A stretch of 64,000 bases of DNA. It comes from Betaproteobacteria bacterium. Its GTDB lineage: Bacteria; Pseudomonadota; Gammaproteobacteria; Burkholderiales; CAIKXV01. This document shows positions 30,205 to 39,614 of this stretch, piece after piece (position 1 is the first letter of the stretch; each line of letters starts with the position of its first letter). The stretch covers positions 1 to 64,000 of the forward strand of contig CANGXU010000004.1 in assembly GCA_947457885.1 (NCBI GenBank). Reading direction: 5' to 3'. The notes below the pieces were generated by a model. That model worked only from the letters and a program-made list of their open reading frames with translations. It was not told where the DNA came from and searched no databases. The translations under genes were made by a program, and so were the position numbers.

Positions 30205-31251
30205 ATGAGCCGGAGCGCACTGGTGGTGGCCCCTGCCTGGGTCGGAGACACGATCCTCGCACAACCGATGCTGCAACTGATCCGCCGCGCAGAGCCGGAT
30301 CTGTCGATCGACGTGCTGGCTCCGCCCTGGACTGCCGGACTCGCCGCTCGCCTGCCCGGCGTGCGCGACGTGATCGAAGCGCCGTTCCGGCACGGCCAAC
30401 TCGGGCTGGGCGCACGGCGCGCGGTCGGACGCGCCGTCCGAGCACGCGGGTACGCGAAGACGTGGGTATTGCCGAACTCGTTCAAGTCGGCGCTGGTGCC
30501 CTGGTTCGCCGGTATCCCCGAGCGGATCGGATACGTCGGCGAGTGGCGCCACTGGCTGCTGACCGACGCCCGGCTTCTGGACGAGGCCCGGTTGCCCACG
30601 ATGGCGGAGCGGTTCGCCGCGCTGGCGCTCGAAGACGGTGCGGCACTGCCTCCGGTCCCGCCGCCAGTCCTCGACATCGATACCGCGTCACGTACGGCAG
30701 CGCTGGCACGGCTCGACCTGCACACCGCGCGGCCGGTCGCCGCGCTGTGTCCGGGTGCCGAATACGGGCCTGCGAAGCGGTGGCCACCGAGCCAGTTCGC
30801 CAGCCTTGCCGACCGCCTGATCGCTGACGGTTTCCAGGTCTGGCTGTTCGGTTCGTCGAAGGACCAGTCGATCACGGCCGAGATCCGTTCGATGTGCAGC
30901 GCGCGATCGCAGGATCTGCCGACGGACCTCGCAGGCAGGACCTCGCTCGCCGAGGCGATCGACCTGATGTCGCTTGCGGCGCTGGTAGTCAGCAACGATT
31001 CCGGCCTGATGCATGTCTCAGCGGCGCTGGACCTCCCGATGGTCGCGCTGTACGGATCGAGCAGCCCGGGTTTCACCCCGCCGCTGTCGCAGCGCGCCGA
31101 GATCGCCAGCCTCGGCCTGCCGTGCAGCCCCTGCTTCGCGCGCGAGTGTCCGCTGGGCCATTTCCACTGCATGCGGCAACTGACACCAGAGCGGGTACTG
31201 GATACGATCGGGCGCATGCGCGCATCTTCCCTCCCCTCGATCCAGCCATGA
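30205..31251 (+). CDS. waaF: ADP-heptose:LPS heptosyltransferase II
   Basis: 348 residues, a GT-B fold glycosyltransferase (family 9) that adds the second L-glycero-D-manno-heptose to lipid A-Kdo core at the inner membrane. Recognisable are VVAPAWVGDTILAQPMLQLI at the N-terminus, NSFKSALVPWFAGIPERIGY, LCPGAEYGPAKRWP, VSNDSGLMHVSAAL and the Cys-rich C-terminal SPCFARECPLGHFHC seen in WaaF. The stop overlaps the next ATG as ATGA. This implies a rough or smooth LPS with a heptose core. Confidence 0.95.
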   Translation: MSRSALVVAPAWVGDTILAQPMLQLIRRAEPDLSIDVLAPPWTAGLAARLPGVRDVIEAPFRHGQLGLGARRAVGRAVRARGYAKTWVLPNSFKSALVPWFAGIPERIGYVGEWRHWLLTDARLLDEARLPTMAERFAALALEDGAALPPVPPPVLDIDTASRTAALARLDLHTARPVAALCPGAEYGPAKRWPPSQFASLADRLIADGFQVWLFGSSKDQSITAEIRSMCSARSQDLPTDLAGRTSLAEAIDLMSLAALVVSNDSGLMHVSAALDLPMVALYGSSSPGFTPPLSQRAEIASLGLPCSPCFARECPLGHFHCMRQLTPERVLDTIGRMRASSLPSIQP

Positions 31252-31688
31252 ACACGCTGATCTATGGCAACTCCCGCGACTGTGAAATCGCCTTCTACCG
31301 CGCGTTCGAGGCAGCGGACCTGTCCGCGATGATGGCCGTCTGGGCGGAAGAAGACGACATCGTCTGCGTGCATCCGGGCGGCCCTCGCCTGACCGGCATC
31401 GAAGCGGTACGGGAATCCTGGCGCAGCATCTTCGCGGGTGGGCCGCGCCTGCGGCTGCGGATGACCCAGCCGCTGGTCACATCGACGCTGCAGACGGCCA
31501 TCCACACCCTGCACGAGACCCTGTCGGCACCGCACGAAGCGCGCAGCCGGGTCTCCATGATCGCGACCAACATCTACCTGCGTACCCAGCGCGGCTGGCG
31601 GCTGCACCTGCACCATGCTTCGGCGGTTCCCGAGCATCCCCAGGCGGCCGAACCGGCCGAGGCCGGCATGCCGCCGATCCTGCATTGA
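31248..31688 (+). CDS. NTF2-like (SnoaL/DUF4440-type) small protein
   Basis: 146 residues with an NTF2-like cone fold pattern: an N-terminal helix (EIAFYRAFEAADLSAMMAVW), the EDDIVCVHPGGPRLTG strand-turn and a WRSIFAGGPRL helix. A role as an enzyme or binding pocket is possible, but no substrate is visible. It overlaps waaF (ATGA) and the following hydrolase (TTGA), so the three are translationally coupled. Its last 20 residues are Ala/Pro-rich and probably disordered. Confidence 0.85.
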   Translation: MNTLIYGNSRDCEIAFYRAFEAADLSAMMAVWAEEDDIVCVHPGGPRLTGIEAVRESWRSIFAGGPRLRLRMTQPLVTSTLQTAIHTLHETLSAPHEARSRVSMIATNIYLRTQRGWRLHLHHASAVPEHPQAAEPAEAGMPPILH

Positions 31689-32698
31689 GCGGGGCACCGG
31701 AGTTCACTCCGCCGCGCTGGCTGGCCGGTGCGCACGCCCAGACGATCTATGCGTCGAAGTTCTGCCCGCAGCCGCGGGTCGCCTACCGGCGCGAGCGCTG
31801 GGACACGCCGGACGGCGACTTCATCGAGGTCGACTTCATCCCGGCACCCGAGGCTGCCGGAAAGGCGCCTTGGCTGGTGCTGTTCCACGGACTGGAAGGC
31901 AGTTCACGCAGCCACTACGCGCGCACCCTGATGCAGTTGGCCGGTCGCCTGGGTTGGAACGGCGCGGTACCGCATTTCCGTGGCTGCGGCGGGGAAGCGA
32001 ACCGGCTGGCCCGCGCCTACCACTCGGGCGATACGCCGGAAGTGGACTGGATCCTGCGGCGTTTCGCGGCACGCGCCGGCAGCGCGCCAGTCCATGCCGC
32101 TGGGATCTCGCTCGGTGGCAACGTGCTGATGAAATGGCTGGGGGAACAGGGCGCCGGCGCGGCCGGCGTCATCGACTCGGCAATCAGCGTCTGCGCGCCA
32201 GTCGACCTGGCCGCAGCAGGTGCCGCGCTGGAGCGTGGCTTCTCGCGCCTGTATGCCTTGAGCTTCCTTCAGACGCTCAAGGACAAGGCGCTGGAGAAGC
32301 ACCGGCGCTTCCCCGGGCTGTTCGATGCGGGCGCGCTGGCACGGGCACGCACCATGCGCGCGTTCGATGACCTTTTCACCGCTCCGCTGCACGGCTATCG
32401 CAACGTCGATGATTACTGGACGCGTGCCAGTTGCAAGCCTGTGCTCGGAGCGGTCGCGGTGCGTTCGCTGATGATCAACGCGCTCGACGACCCGTTCCTC
32501 CCGCCGTCGGCCTTGCCGAGGCAGGATGCAGTGTCCGCCAGCATCACGCTGGAGTATCCGTCCGCCGGTGGCCATGTCGGCTTCGTCGGCGGCCGCCCGC
32601 CTGGCCATACCGGCTGGCTGGCGAGCCGCGTCGCGCATTTCCTCGACGTCCCCGCGATGCCAGGGGATACGCGTGTGCCTGATGACCCCACTGTTTGA
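31685..32698 (+). CDS. YheT-type alpha/beta hydrolase
   Basis: 337 residues. The nucleophile elbow GISLGGN carries the Ser; the oxyanion region is LFHGLEGSS, the acid Asp lies in NALDDPFLPP and the His in GGHVGFVGG. Together with AGAHAQTIY at the N-terminus, this matches the YheT/UPF0017 group of esterase-like proteins. Substrate is unknown. It starts with TTG at 31685, overlapping the previous stop. About 80 bases separate it from the phosphomannomutase gene. Confidence 0.92.
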   Translation: MSGAPEFTPPRWLAGAHAQTIYASKFCPQPRVAYRRERWDTPDGDFIEVDFIPAPEAAGKAPWLVLFHGLEGSSRSHYARTLMQLAGRLGWNGAVPHFRGCGGEANRLARAYHSGDTPEVDWILRRFAARAGSAPVHAAGISLGGNVLMKWLGEQGAGAAGVIDSAISVCAPVDLAAAGAALERGFSRLYALSFLQTLKDKALEKHRRFPGLFDAGALARARTMRAFDDLFTAPLHGYRNVDDYWTRASCKPVLGAVAVRSLMINALDDPFLPPSALPRQDAVSASITLEYPSAGGHVGFVGGRPPGHTGWLASRVAHFLDVPAMPGDTRVPDDPTV

Positions 32699-32778
32699 CA
32701 CCCCGCCGGACCGGCGGTACTAATCGCGCCGTCAGCCGGTCAGCTTCGGGCCTCGCCCGCTCCCAAGGACGCTCCAGC

Positions 32779-34182
32779 ATGCCCCCTGTTTCCAACGCAA
32801 GCTCCGTGCCGGCCCCCGCCGCCGAGATCTTCAAGGCGTACGACATCCGCGGCATCGTCGACCGTACCCTCACCGTGACAGCGGTCGAGCAGGTCGGCCG
32901 GGCGATCGGTTCCGAGGCGCTCGCACGCAATGCCCGGACGGTTGCGATCGGCCGCGATGGCCGGCTTTCCGGGCCCGTACTCAGCGATGCGCTCGCCCGC
33001 GGCCTGCGGGCGGCGGGCGTAGATGTGATCGACGTCGGACGGGTCGCGACACCGATGGTCTACTACGCGGCCTGGGAACAGGCTGGCGGCTCCGGGGTGA
33101 TGGTCACCGGCAGCCACAATCCGCCCGACTACAACGGCCTGAAGATGCTGCTGGCCGGCACCACGCTCGCGGGGGAAGACATCCAGAAACTGCGCGCGCG
33201 CATCGTGTCCGGGGACCTCGCGAGCGGTGCGGGTAGCTACCGTACGGCCGAGGTCGGCGAGGCCTACATCGCGCGCGTCCTGTCCGACGTGAAGCTTGCG
33301 CGGCCGATGAAGATCGTGGTCGATTGCGGCAATGGCGTCGCCGGTGCCTTCGCACCGGACCTGTACCGGCGCCTCGGCTGCACCGTCGAAGAACTGTTCT
33401 GCGAGGTGGACGGCACTTTCCCGAACCACCATCCCGACCCGTCGCAGCCGAAGAACCTGCAGGACCTGATCGTCGCGCTGAAGCGGGGCGATGCCGAACT
33501 GGGGCTGGCCTTCGACGGCGACGGCGACCGTCTCGGCGTCGTCACCCGGGACGGCCACATCATCTACCCCGATCGCCAGCTGATGATGTTCGCGGAGGAC
33601 GTACTGTCGCGTAACCCAGGTGCCCAGATCATCTACGACGTGAAGTCGACACGCAACCTCGCGCCCTGGATCACCGCCCGCAAGGGCGTGCCCGTAATGT
33701 CGAAGACCGGCCACTCGTTCATCAAGGCACGGATGAAGGAAACCGGTGCCCTGCTGGCGGGCGAAATGAGCGGTCATGTGTTCTTCAAGGAACGCTGGTA
33801 CGGTTTCGATGACGGACTGTACGCGGGCGCCCGCCTGCTGGAGATCCTGTCGCGCACGGACAACCCGTCGGCGGCACTCGACGACCTGCCGGATGCGGTC
33901 AGTACGCCGGAGTTGAACATCCAGCTGGCAGAGGGCGAGAACCACGCGCTGATCGCAGGCCTGCAGGGCTCGGCGACGTTCGAAGGCGCGCGCGACATCA
34001 TCACGATCGACGGGCTGAGGGTCGAGTATTCGGACGGCTTCGGCCTGGCGCGCGCCTCCAACACCACGCCGGTGGTGGTCCTGCGCTTCGAGGCGGACAA
34101 CGCGGCCGCGCTGGAACGCATCCAGGCCGATTTCCGGCGCGTGCTTTCCGCGGCCAGGCCGGGGATCGCGCTCGGATTCTGA
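32779..34182 (+). CDS. Phosphomannomutase/phosphoglucomutase
   Basis: 467 residues, an AlgC/ManB-type alpha-D-phosphohexomutase that interconverts hexose 1- and 6-phosphates for surface polysaccharide and LPS. The phosphoserine Ser112 is in VTGSHNPPDYNG, the Mg loop in AFDGDGDRLGVV, and the substrate loop in GEMSGHVFFKERWYGFDDG. Four alpha/beta domains are complete. The frame is open from 32695, but ATG at 32779 has AAGGA ten bases upstream and gives the usual start (EIFKAYDIRG). It sits downstream of waaF and fits a surface-sugar theme. Confidence 0.95.
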   Translation: MPPVSNASSVPAPAAEIFKAYDIRGIVDRTLTVTAVEQVGRAIGSEALARNARTVAIGRDGRLSGPVLSDALARGLRAAGVDVIDVGRVATPMVYYAAWEQAGGSGVMVTGSHNPPDYNGLKMLLAGTTLAGEDIQKLRARIVSGDLASGAGSYRTAEVGEAYIARVLSDVKLARPMKIVVDCGNGVAGAFAPDLYRRLGCTVEELFCEVDGTFPNHHPDPSQPKNLQDLIVALKRGDAELGLAFDGDGDRLGVVTRDGHIIYPDRQLMMFAEDVLSRNPGAQIIYDVKSTRNLAPWITARKGVPVMSKTGHSFIKARMKETGALLAGEMSGHVFFKERWYGFDDGLYAGARLLEILSRTDNPSAALDDLPDAVSTPELNIQLAEGENHALIAGLQGSATFEGARDIITIDGLRVEYSDGFGLARASNTTPVVVLRFEADNAAALERIQADFRRVLSAARPGIALGF

Positions 34183-34209
34183 GCCGCGTGATCATCCGCG
34201 CCGCAGCAC

Positions 34210-34238
34210 GGGTGAACCGGGCCGCGGCCCGGCCACCC
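34210..34238. terminator. GC-rich hairpin between convergent genes
   Basis: GGGTG (34210-34214) pairs with CACCC (34234-34238), enclosing the 16-base palindrome CCGGGCCGCGGCCCGG (34217-34232). It lies between the stop of the phosphomannomutase and the stop of the RidA-like gene, which converge. No T-run follows, so a factor-independent terminator is not proven, but a bidirectional transcription-stop or mRNA-end hairpin is plausible. Confidence 0.35.
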
Positions 34239-34268
34239 AGCCCCGCCTTCTTGCGTGATCGTCGGGCT

Positions 34269-34664
34269 TCATTCGGACAGATAGGCGGTGGCCACCACCT
34301 CGACCAGGAACGCGGGTTTCACCAGGTCGGCGCGAATGCAGTAACGCGCAGGCGGATCGACCGGGAAGTACTCCCGATACACTTCATTGAAGGCCGCGTA
34401 GTCCCCCAGGTCCTTCAGGAATATCTGGTTCATCGCGATGTCCGCGAGGCTGCCACCCGCCGCCTCGACTACCGCGCGAATCGCCTCGAGCACGCAGCGC
34501 GTCTGTGCACGCACGTCGCCCACGCCGACAACGGCACCGTCGGCGTCCAGCGCAAGCATGCCTGACACATGCACGACACGGCGTGCGGCATCGACGCGCA
34601 CGCCCGGCGAATAGGGTGCAAGCGGGGGGGCGGAATCGGGCGGAATCACTGGCACATGGGCCAT
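34269..34664 (-). CDS. RidA/YjgF family protein, RutC-like
   Basis: 131 residues, the family length; RidA proteins form trimers and hydrolyse reactive enamines or act in pyrimidine or aminomuconate breakdown. Seen: APYSPGVRVDAARRVVHVSGMLAL, DVRAQTRCVLEAIRAVVEAAGG, FNEVYREYFP, ARYCIRADLVKPAFLVEVVATAY. The last block resembles RutC more than plain RidA, but no rut genes are nearby. GAGGAGA precedes the ATG at 34664. It is downstream of comEC-like strand genes but separated by about 36 bases from the comEC stop. Confidence 0.88.
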   Translation of the reverse strand: MAHVPVIPPDSAPPLAPYSPGVRVDAARRVVHVSGMLALDADGAVVGVGDVRAQTRCVLEAIRAVVEAAGGSLADIAMNQIFLKDLGDYAAFNEVYREYFPVDPPARYCIRADLVKPAFLVEVVATAYLSE

Positions 34665-34700
34665 CGGATGGTCTCCTCGTCGATCGTGTGGATCGCAAGT

Positions 34701-37196
34701 CTACTGTCCGCCCACCGCCTCGGCGCGCGCCGCCGGCGGCGACGCAGGCAGCGGCCCTTCCGGAGGTGCCGACCGCCAGTAGCGTCGGGAACGGGCACGC
34801 TCCTGCCGAAGGCGCCACTCGCCAGCCCCGAGCGTCAGGCGAACCGCACCGGACTGGTCCGTGCGGATCACCTGCGCGTCGCGATCCAGGTATCGCTCGA
34901 CGACCTCCGGCCGCGGATGGCCGAACCGGTTGCGATAGCCGATTGCCATCAGTGCGAGCCGCGGCGCGACCGCATCGATGAACGCGGGCGTCGAAGACGT
35001 GCGGGAGCCGTGATGCGGCACGACCAGCACGTCGGCGCGCAGTGCATCGTCGCCTCGCCCCTGCGCCGACCGGAGCAGGCGCGCCTCGCTAGCGGCGCTG
35101 ATGTCGCCGGTGACCAGCAGGCGCTCGGAGCCGGCCTCTATCTGAAGCACGCAGCTGCGATCGTTGTCCGGCAGCGCCATGGCGTGGCTACCCGCCGCCG
35201 GATGCAGCATCCGGAAGTGCACGCCATCCCAGGTCCATGCCTGTCCCGCTTCGCAGGCCCGATGGACGCGGGCGGCTGCGCGCGCGGGATGTTCCGCCGG
35301 CAGCGACGACAGGAAATCCGCGACAGGCAGCGCGCGCAGCAACGATCGCGCACCGCCGGAGTGGTCGACGTCGTCATGGGATACCACCAGCGCGTCGAGC
35401 CGGCGCATGCCCTCCCCCCTCAGGTAGGGCAACACGATGCGCGAACCGGCGTCTGCCTCGCTGCTCCACGCCGGGCCGGTGTCGTACACCAGCACATGGC
35501 TGGCAGTACGCACCACCAGCGCCAATCCATGGCCCACGTCCAGCAGGGTCGCCTCGGCGGTACCCGTCTGCACCTCGGACGGCCGCGCGAGCAGCACCGG
35601 CAGCAGCGTGGCCAGCCCGAGCCAGCGCGCGGGCCAGCCCGTGGGCATCCGCCACCAGCAGATGCCCGCCAGCGCGAGCAGGCTGGCCCAGGCGGGCGGC
35701 GCTGGCTGGGCCCAGACCGACCAGGGCAGGTCGGCAAGCCATGCGATCGGCACCATCGTGGTCTCGGTCAGCAGATGCGCTGCCTGGAGGAGTCCGGGCA
35801 CTGGCAGCAGTGCCGCAACGACCGCGATCGGCACCACCACCGACCCGATCAGCGGAATCGCGATCGCGTTGGCGATCGGCGACACCAGCGACACCTGGGA
35901 GAACAGCGCCAGGGTCGCCGGAACCATGCCGATCGTGATCGCCCACTGGACACCTCCCCACTCGGCGATGGACCGACAGGGCCGGCAGCCCGGCGATGCC
36001 GGCGAGCGGCCGATGCGGCCGGCCGAGACCGTCATCAGCACCGCGACCGCACCGAAAGAAAGCCAGAATCCGGTCGCCAGCACCGCCCAGGGATCGAGGA
36101 CGATCACCAGCAGCAGCGCACCGGCGAGCACGTCGGCGGCGGCCGCCCGACGCGCCCGCCACAGTGCGGCGGCGATCACCGCCAGCATGAACACCGTGCG
36201 CCGCGTCGGCACCGAGAAACCGGCGAGCAGTGCATAGCCGCACGCCGCCGCAAGCCCGGCGATGACCGCCGCCTTGCGCGACGGCAGGCGGCGCACGAGC
36301 CCACTGCTGCGCCGCCAGACGGCATCCACCAGCCAGAAGGCGAGCGCGGCAACCATCGTCACATGGAGCCCTGAAATGCTCATCAGGTGGCCGATACCGG
36401 TACGAGTGAACAGCTCCCATTGCGCGGCCGGGATCGCCTGCTGGTCGCCGATCGCGAGCGCCACCAGCACGCCGAGATACGGCGCGCCCGGCAGCGTCCG
36501 CTCGAAACGATCACGGATCGCCTCGCGTGCGCGTTCGATCAGGTAAGCCGGCCGCCGCACGAGCGGGTCGCCCCGCTGCAAGCCCCGCCGCACATACCCG
36601 GTCGCGCGCAGATTGCGCTCGAGCAGCCAGGCCTCGGCGTCGAAGCCGTGCGGGTTCACGCTGGCATGCGGACGGCGCAGCCTGACGACCAGTCGCCAGC
36701 GCTCGCCCGCGGCTGGCATCGGGCTGGCGGCGGCTTCCGCCGGATCCTCGCCGGTGGAAGCCGAGGTCCGGCGGCCCTGACGGTTGCCGTACCAGGACAA
36801 CAGCACACGATCCGGCACCACGGCGCCGTCGGTCACCACCTGCTCGACGTCGAATGCGAAACGGCTTCCCCGCTCGGTGCGCTGGACCAGTTCCGCGATC
36901 ACGCCGATCACCTCTATGTCGCGCCGCTCCCAGGCGTGCGGCAGCGCATCGGACAGCCGGTCCGATGCCCAGCCACCCGACCATGCGAATCCGGCCAGTG
37001 CAGCCGCCGGCAATGCCAGCCATGCCCTCGCGCTCGCGCGGCCGCGCAGGCAGGTGCAGAGCGCCAGGCAGGCCAGCGACAGCGCCGCGGCGAGGCTGAT
37101 CCAGGCGACTGACGGCAGCTCCGGCAAACGCTGCAGACAGAGCGTCCCGGCGAGCCAGCCGAGCGCGGCCGGAACCGGGCTCAAGACCTGTGACAA
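34701..37196 (-). CDS. comEC: ComEC/Rec2-type DNA-uptake membrane protein
   Basis: About 831 residues. ComEC forms the inner-membrane channel through which single-stranded DNA enters in natural transformation. An N-terminal DUF4131-like part and OB-like region come first, then the multi-helix competence domain (GIGHLMSISGLHVTM, GFSVPTRRTVFM), then a beta-lactamase-fold domain with VSHDDVDHSGGA and VVPHHGSRTSS. All parts are complete. The frame extends to a TTG at 37268, which would overlap the DUF2062 gene; TTG at 37196 or 37184 look more likely. It implies the strain may be transformable, though no other com/pil gene is in view. Confidence 0.93.
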   Translation of the reverse strand: MSQVLSPVPAALGWLAGTLCLQRLPELPSVAWISLAAALSLACLALCTCLRGRASARAWLALPAAALAGFAWSGGWASDRLSDALPHAWERRDIEVIGVIAELVQRTERGSRFAFDVEQVVTDGAVVPDRVLLSWYGNRQGRRTSASTGEDPAEAAASPMPAAGERWRLVVRLRRPHASVNPHGFDAEAWLLERNLRATGYVRRGLQRGDPLVRRPAYLIERAREAIRDRFERTLPGAPYLGVLVALAIGDQQAIPAAQWELFTRTGIGHLMSISGLHVTMVAALAFWLVDAVWRRSSGLVRRLPSRKAAVIAGLAAACGYALLAGFSVPTRRTVFMLAVIAAALWRARRAAAADVLAGALLLVIVLDPWAVLATGFWLSFGAVAVLMTVSAGRIGRSPASPGCRPCRSIAEWGGVQWAITIGMVPATLALFSQVSLVSPIANAIAIPLIGSVVVPIAVVAALLPVPGLLQAAHLLTETTMVPIAWLADLPWSVWAQPAPPAWASLLALAGICWWRMPTGWPARWLGLATLLPVLLARPSEVQTGTAEATLLDVGHGLALVVRTASHVLVYDTGPAWSSEADAGSRIVLPYLRGEGMRRLDALVVSHDDVDHSGGARSLLRALPVADFLSSLPAEHPARAAARVHRACEAGQAWTWDGVHFRMLHPAAGSHAMALPDNDRSCVLQIEAGSERLLVTGDISAASEARLLRSAQGRGDDALRADVLVVPHHGSRTSSTPAFIDAVAPRLALMAIGYRNRFGHPRPEVVERYLDRDAQVIRTDQSGAVRLTLGAGEWRLRQERARSRRYWRSAPPEGPLPASPPAARAEAVGGQ

Positions 37197-37261
37197 GGTC
37201 GCTGGTACGGACCTTGTGGTTGGGTTAAAGTGCGCGCACTCATGCGTGGCAGGCGTTCGTC

Positions 37262-37816
37262 GTGCCAAAAAAATTCTTCAAGAGATACCTGCCGAGCCAC
37301 TCGAGCATCATCGAAAACCGCTTCCTCGCGAAGTTCGGTTCGCTGCTCACCCACCATAATCTGTGGCACCTGCACCGTCGCTCGGTGGCAGGGGGTGTTG
37401 CGATCGGATTGTTCACCGGCCTGATACCGGGCCCGCTGCAGATCCTGACGGGCGCGGCGCTGGCAATCCTGTTCCGGGTGAACCTCCCGTCGATGGTGCT
37501 CGGCACCTTCTGGACCAACCCGCTGACGATCGTGCCGATCTACATCGTCGCCTACAACATCGGCAGCGTGGCGATGGGCCTCGGCACGGCGGCCGATGTA
37601 CCGCATCCTGAGCCGCTGCAGAACCAGGGCTGGCTCGACATGCTCCCGGCGCTCTGGGACTGGTTCTCTGGAATGGGCAAGCCGCTCGCGCTCGGGCTGC
37701 TGCTGCTTGGCCTCTTCATGGGGGTGGCGGGCTACTTCGCCGTGCGCGGGGCATGGCGGCTCTACGTGGTGCTCGCCTGGCAGCGGCGCGCCCGTAACCG
37801 GCGCGCAGCCGGCTGA
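37262..37816 (+). CDS. DUF2062 domain membrane protein
   Basis: 184 residues. The conserved region spans RSVAGGVAIGLFTGLIPGPLQ and LPSMVLGTFWTNPLTIVPIY, with three or four membrane helices and a basic C-terminus. DUF2062 proteins are widespread inner-membrane proteins without a settled role. It starts with GTG at 37262 and is divergent from comEC. The AlkA-type gene begins nine bases after its stop. Confidence 0.88.
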   Translation: MPKKFFKRYLPSHSSIIENRFLAKFGSLLTHHNLWHLHRRSVAGGVAIGLFTGLIPGPLQILTGAALAILFRVNLPSMVLGTFWTNPLTIVPIYIVAYNIGSVAMGLGTAADVPHPEPLQNQGWLDMLPALWDWFSGMGKPLALGLLLLGLFMGVAGYFAVRGAWRLYVVLAWQRRARNRRAAG

Positions 37817-37825
37817 GCAGGCCTG

Positions 37826-38467
37826 GTGACGGCCCCGACCGGACGGCGGCCGCGCTGGTGGCGCACCGCCTGCGCCGAACTGAGCGAGCGCGATCCGCTG
37901 CTCGCCACGCTGATCGACCGCCATCCTCCGATGCTTATCGGCAGCCGCGGCGATGCGTTCCAGACGCTCGCACGATCCATCGTCGGGCAGCAGATTTCGG
38001 TGAAGGCGGCACAGTCGGTATGGGCGCGCTTCGAGGCAACCCTGGCCTGCGCCGAGGTGGCGCCAGCGGTCGTGCTCGCTGCGGATCCGTCAGTGCTGCG
38101 CGACTGCGGGCTGTCCGGGCGCAAGATCGAGTACCTGCGCGACCTCGCCAGCCACTTCATCGCCCGCCCGGCGGGCGTGGACGGCTGGACCGGCATGGCC
38201 GACGCCGAGATCATCGAGGAACTCACCGCGGTGCGCGGCATCGGCGTGTGGACGGTGCAGATGTTCCTGATCTTCCATCTCGCACGTCCCGATGTACTGC
38301 CGCTGGCTGACCTCGGACTGCGGCGGGCAATCGAACGCGGTTACAGCAAAGGCCGACCAACGGCACCACGTCAGGTCGACCGGCTGTCCGGGCTCTGGCA
38401 TCCCTGGCGCACCGCAGCGACCTGGTACCTGTGGCGCAGCCTCGATCCTGGCCCCGTGCTGCACTGA
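37826..38467 (+). CDS. DNA-3-methyladenine glycosylase, AlkA-type (HhH-GPD)
   Basis: 213 residues. It removes alkylated bases by a helix-hairpin-helix glycosylase fold. The hairpin reads AVRGIGVWTVQMFLIF, the catalytic Asp is Asp162 in LPLADLGLRRAI, and QQISVKAA matches the first helix. The E. coli AlkA N-terminal domain is absent, so it is the short, widespread form. GTG start. It sits close after the DUF2062 gene and 15 bases before a small membrane protein. An alkylation-repair partner, ogt, lies 10 kb away. Confidence 0.94.
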   Translation: MTAPTGRRPRWWRTACAELSERDPLLATLIDRHPPMLIGSRGDAFQTLARSIVGQQISVKAAQSVWARFEATLACAEVAPAVVLAADPSVLRDCGLSGRKIEYLRDLASHFIARPAGVDGWTGMADAEIIEELTAVRGIGVWTVQMFLIFHLARPDVLPLADLGLRRAIERGYSKGRPTAPRQVDRLSGLWHPWRTAATWYLWRSLDPGPVLH

Positions 38468-38482
38468 CGCGGCCTGCGCGCC

Positions 38483-38854
38483 ATGACCAGAGACGAGACA
38501 ATCGCAGACGGTAAACCGGGGCAGGTGACCATGGACCATGCAGGGTATCGCGCGGCCTGGGCGCAGGGCAGCATCCGCGTCGACATCGATCCGAAGGGCG
38601 CCTATCGATACCTCGCAGCGCAGATGCTGCTGCCACTGGTACAACTGGCGGCAATGGGTTCCGGGGTCGGCATCGCGTTGCTGCTGCACTGGTTCCCCGG
38701 CGTGCTGGTGATCATCGCCGCGTTCCTGCTGCCGCGGCTGTCGCGCGCGACCGCGCCGGCGTTCATGCTGAAACGCTCGCTCGAAGACCCTGCCGTATAC
38801 GACGATCTCGTGCGCCACGGCATACTGCGCGTGATAGATCAAAGTGAGCCATGA
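38483..38854 (+). CDS. Small membrane protein of unknown function
   Basis: 123 residues. I recognise no family. A polar N-terminus (about 45 residues) precedes two hydrophobic helices (about 46-80, LLPLVQLAAMGSGVGIALLL and VLVIIAAFLLPRL), then a charged C-terminus (LKRSLEDPAVYDDLVRHGILRV). Two-helix inner-membrane topology is inferred. It follows the AlkA gene on the same strand. The ATG at 38483 lacks a clear ribosome site; a second ATG (residue 17, MDHAGYRA) is possible and follows GCAGGTGACC. Confidence 0.6.
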   Translation: MTRDETIADGKPGQVTMDHAGYRAAWAQGSIRVDIDPKGAYRYLAAQMLLPLVQLAAMGSGVGIALLLHWFPGVLVIIAAFLLPRLSRATAPAFMLKRSLEDPAVYDDLVRHGILRVIDQSEP

Positions 38855-38918
38855 AGCTTCTGCAGGTTGTTCCAGCCGGGATGGGCACACCCGGTAGCCG
38901 GATACTGCGCGCGGCGCG

Positions 38919-39614
38919 TCAGTGCGACTGCAGCCGCCCGTCCTCGAGGCGCAGCACGCGTTCAGCCTTGGCGGCCAGCCGCTCATCGTGCGTCACCATC
39001 ACCAGACTGGTACCGCGTACGCGATTGAGTTCGAGCATCAGCTCGAACATCGCCTCTGCGTTGGTGCGGTCAAGGTTACCCGTCGGTTCATCTGCAAGCA
39101 CGCATGCCGGCTCCGTCACCAGCGCCCGGGCGAGCGCAGCGCGCTGGCGCTCGCCGCCGGAGAGTTCGCCCGGCCGGTGCGCGAGCCGATGCCCGAGTCC
39201 CACCGCCTGCAGACCTGCCGTGGCGCGCTGCAGGGCGTGCGCGCTCGGCATACGGCGGATCAGCAGCGGCATTGCCACGTTCTCGAGCGCGGAGAACTCG
39301 GGCAGGAGATGGTGGAACTGATACAGGAAACCCAGCGCGCGGTTGCGAAGGGCCGCCAGAGCGCCCTGTCCCAGCGTGTCGACCCGCTCTCCGCAAAGGC
39401 TGACCCGACCCGCAGTGGGGGCGTCGAGCCCGCCGAGCAGGTGCAGCAGCGTGCTCTTGCCCGATCCGGAACTGCCGACGATCGCGATGCGCTCGCCGGC
39501 ATGCACCTGCAGGTCTACACCGCGCAGCACCGATACCTCGCCCAGCGCGGCACCCTCCCGGTAGATCTTCGAGAGGTCCGTGCATTCGAGCACCAGCGGA
39601 CGTGCATCACTCAT
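38919..39614 (-). CDS. lolD: Lipoprotein-releasing ABC transporter ATPase LolD
   Basis: 231 residues. LolD drives release of outer-membrane lipoproteins from the inner membrane to LolA. Walker [10 protein letters not shown] is at 47-55, the signature [15 protein letters not shown] follows, and Walker B is [11 protein letters not shown]. The start overlaps the end of lolC by eight bases, so the two are coupled. Family distinction from MacB/FtsE-type ATPases rests on the neighbour. Confidence 0.95.
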   Translation of the reverse strand: MSDARPLVLECTDLSKIYREGAALGEVSVLRGVDLQVHAGERIAIVGSSGSGKSTLLHLLGGLDAPTAGRVSLCGERVDTLGQGALAALRNRALGFLYQFHHLLPEFSALENVAMPLLIRRMPSAHALQRATAGLQAVGLGHRLAHRPGELSGGERQRAALARALVTEPACVLADEPTGNLDRTNAEAMFELMLELNRVRGTSLVMVTHDERLAAKAERVLRLEDGRLQSH

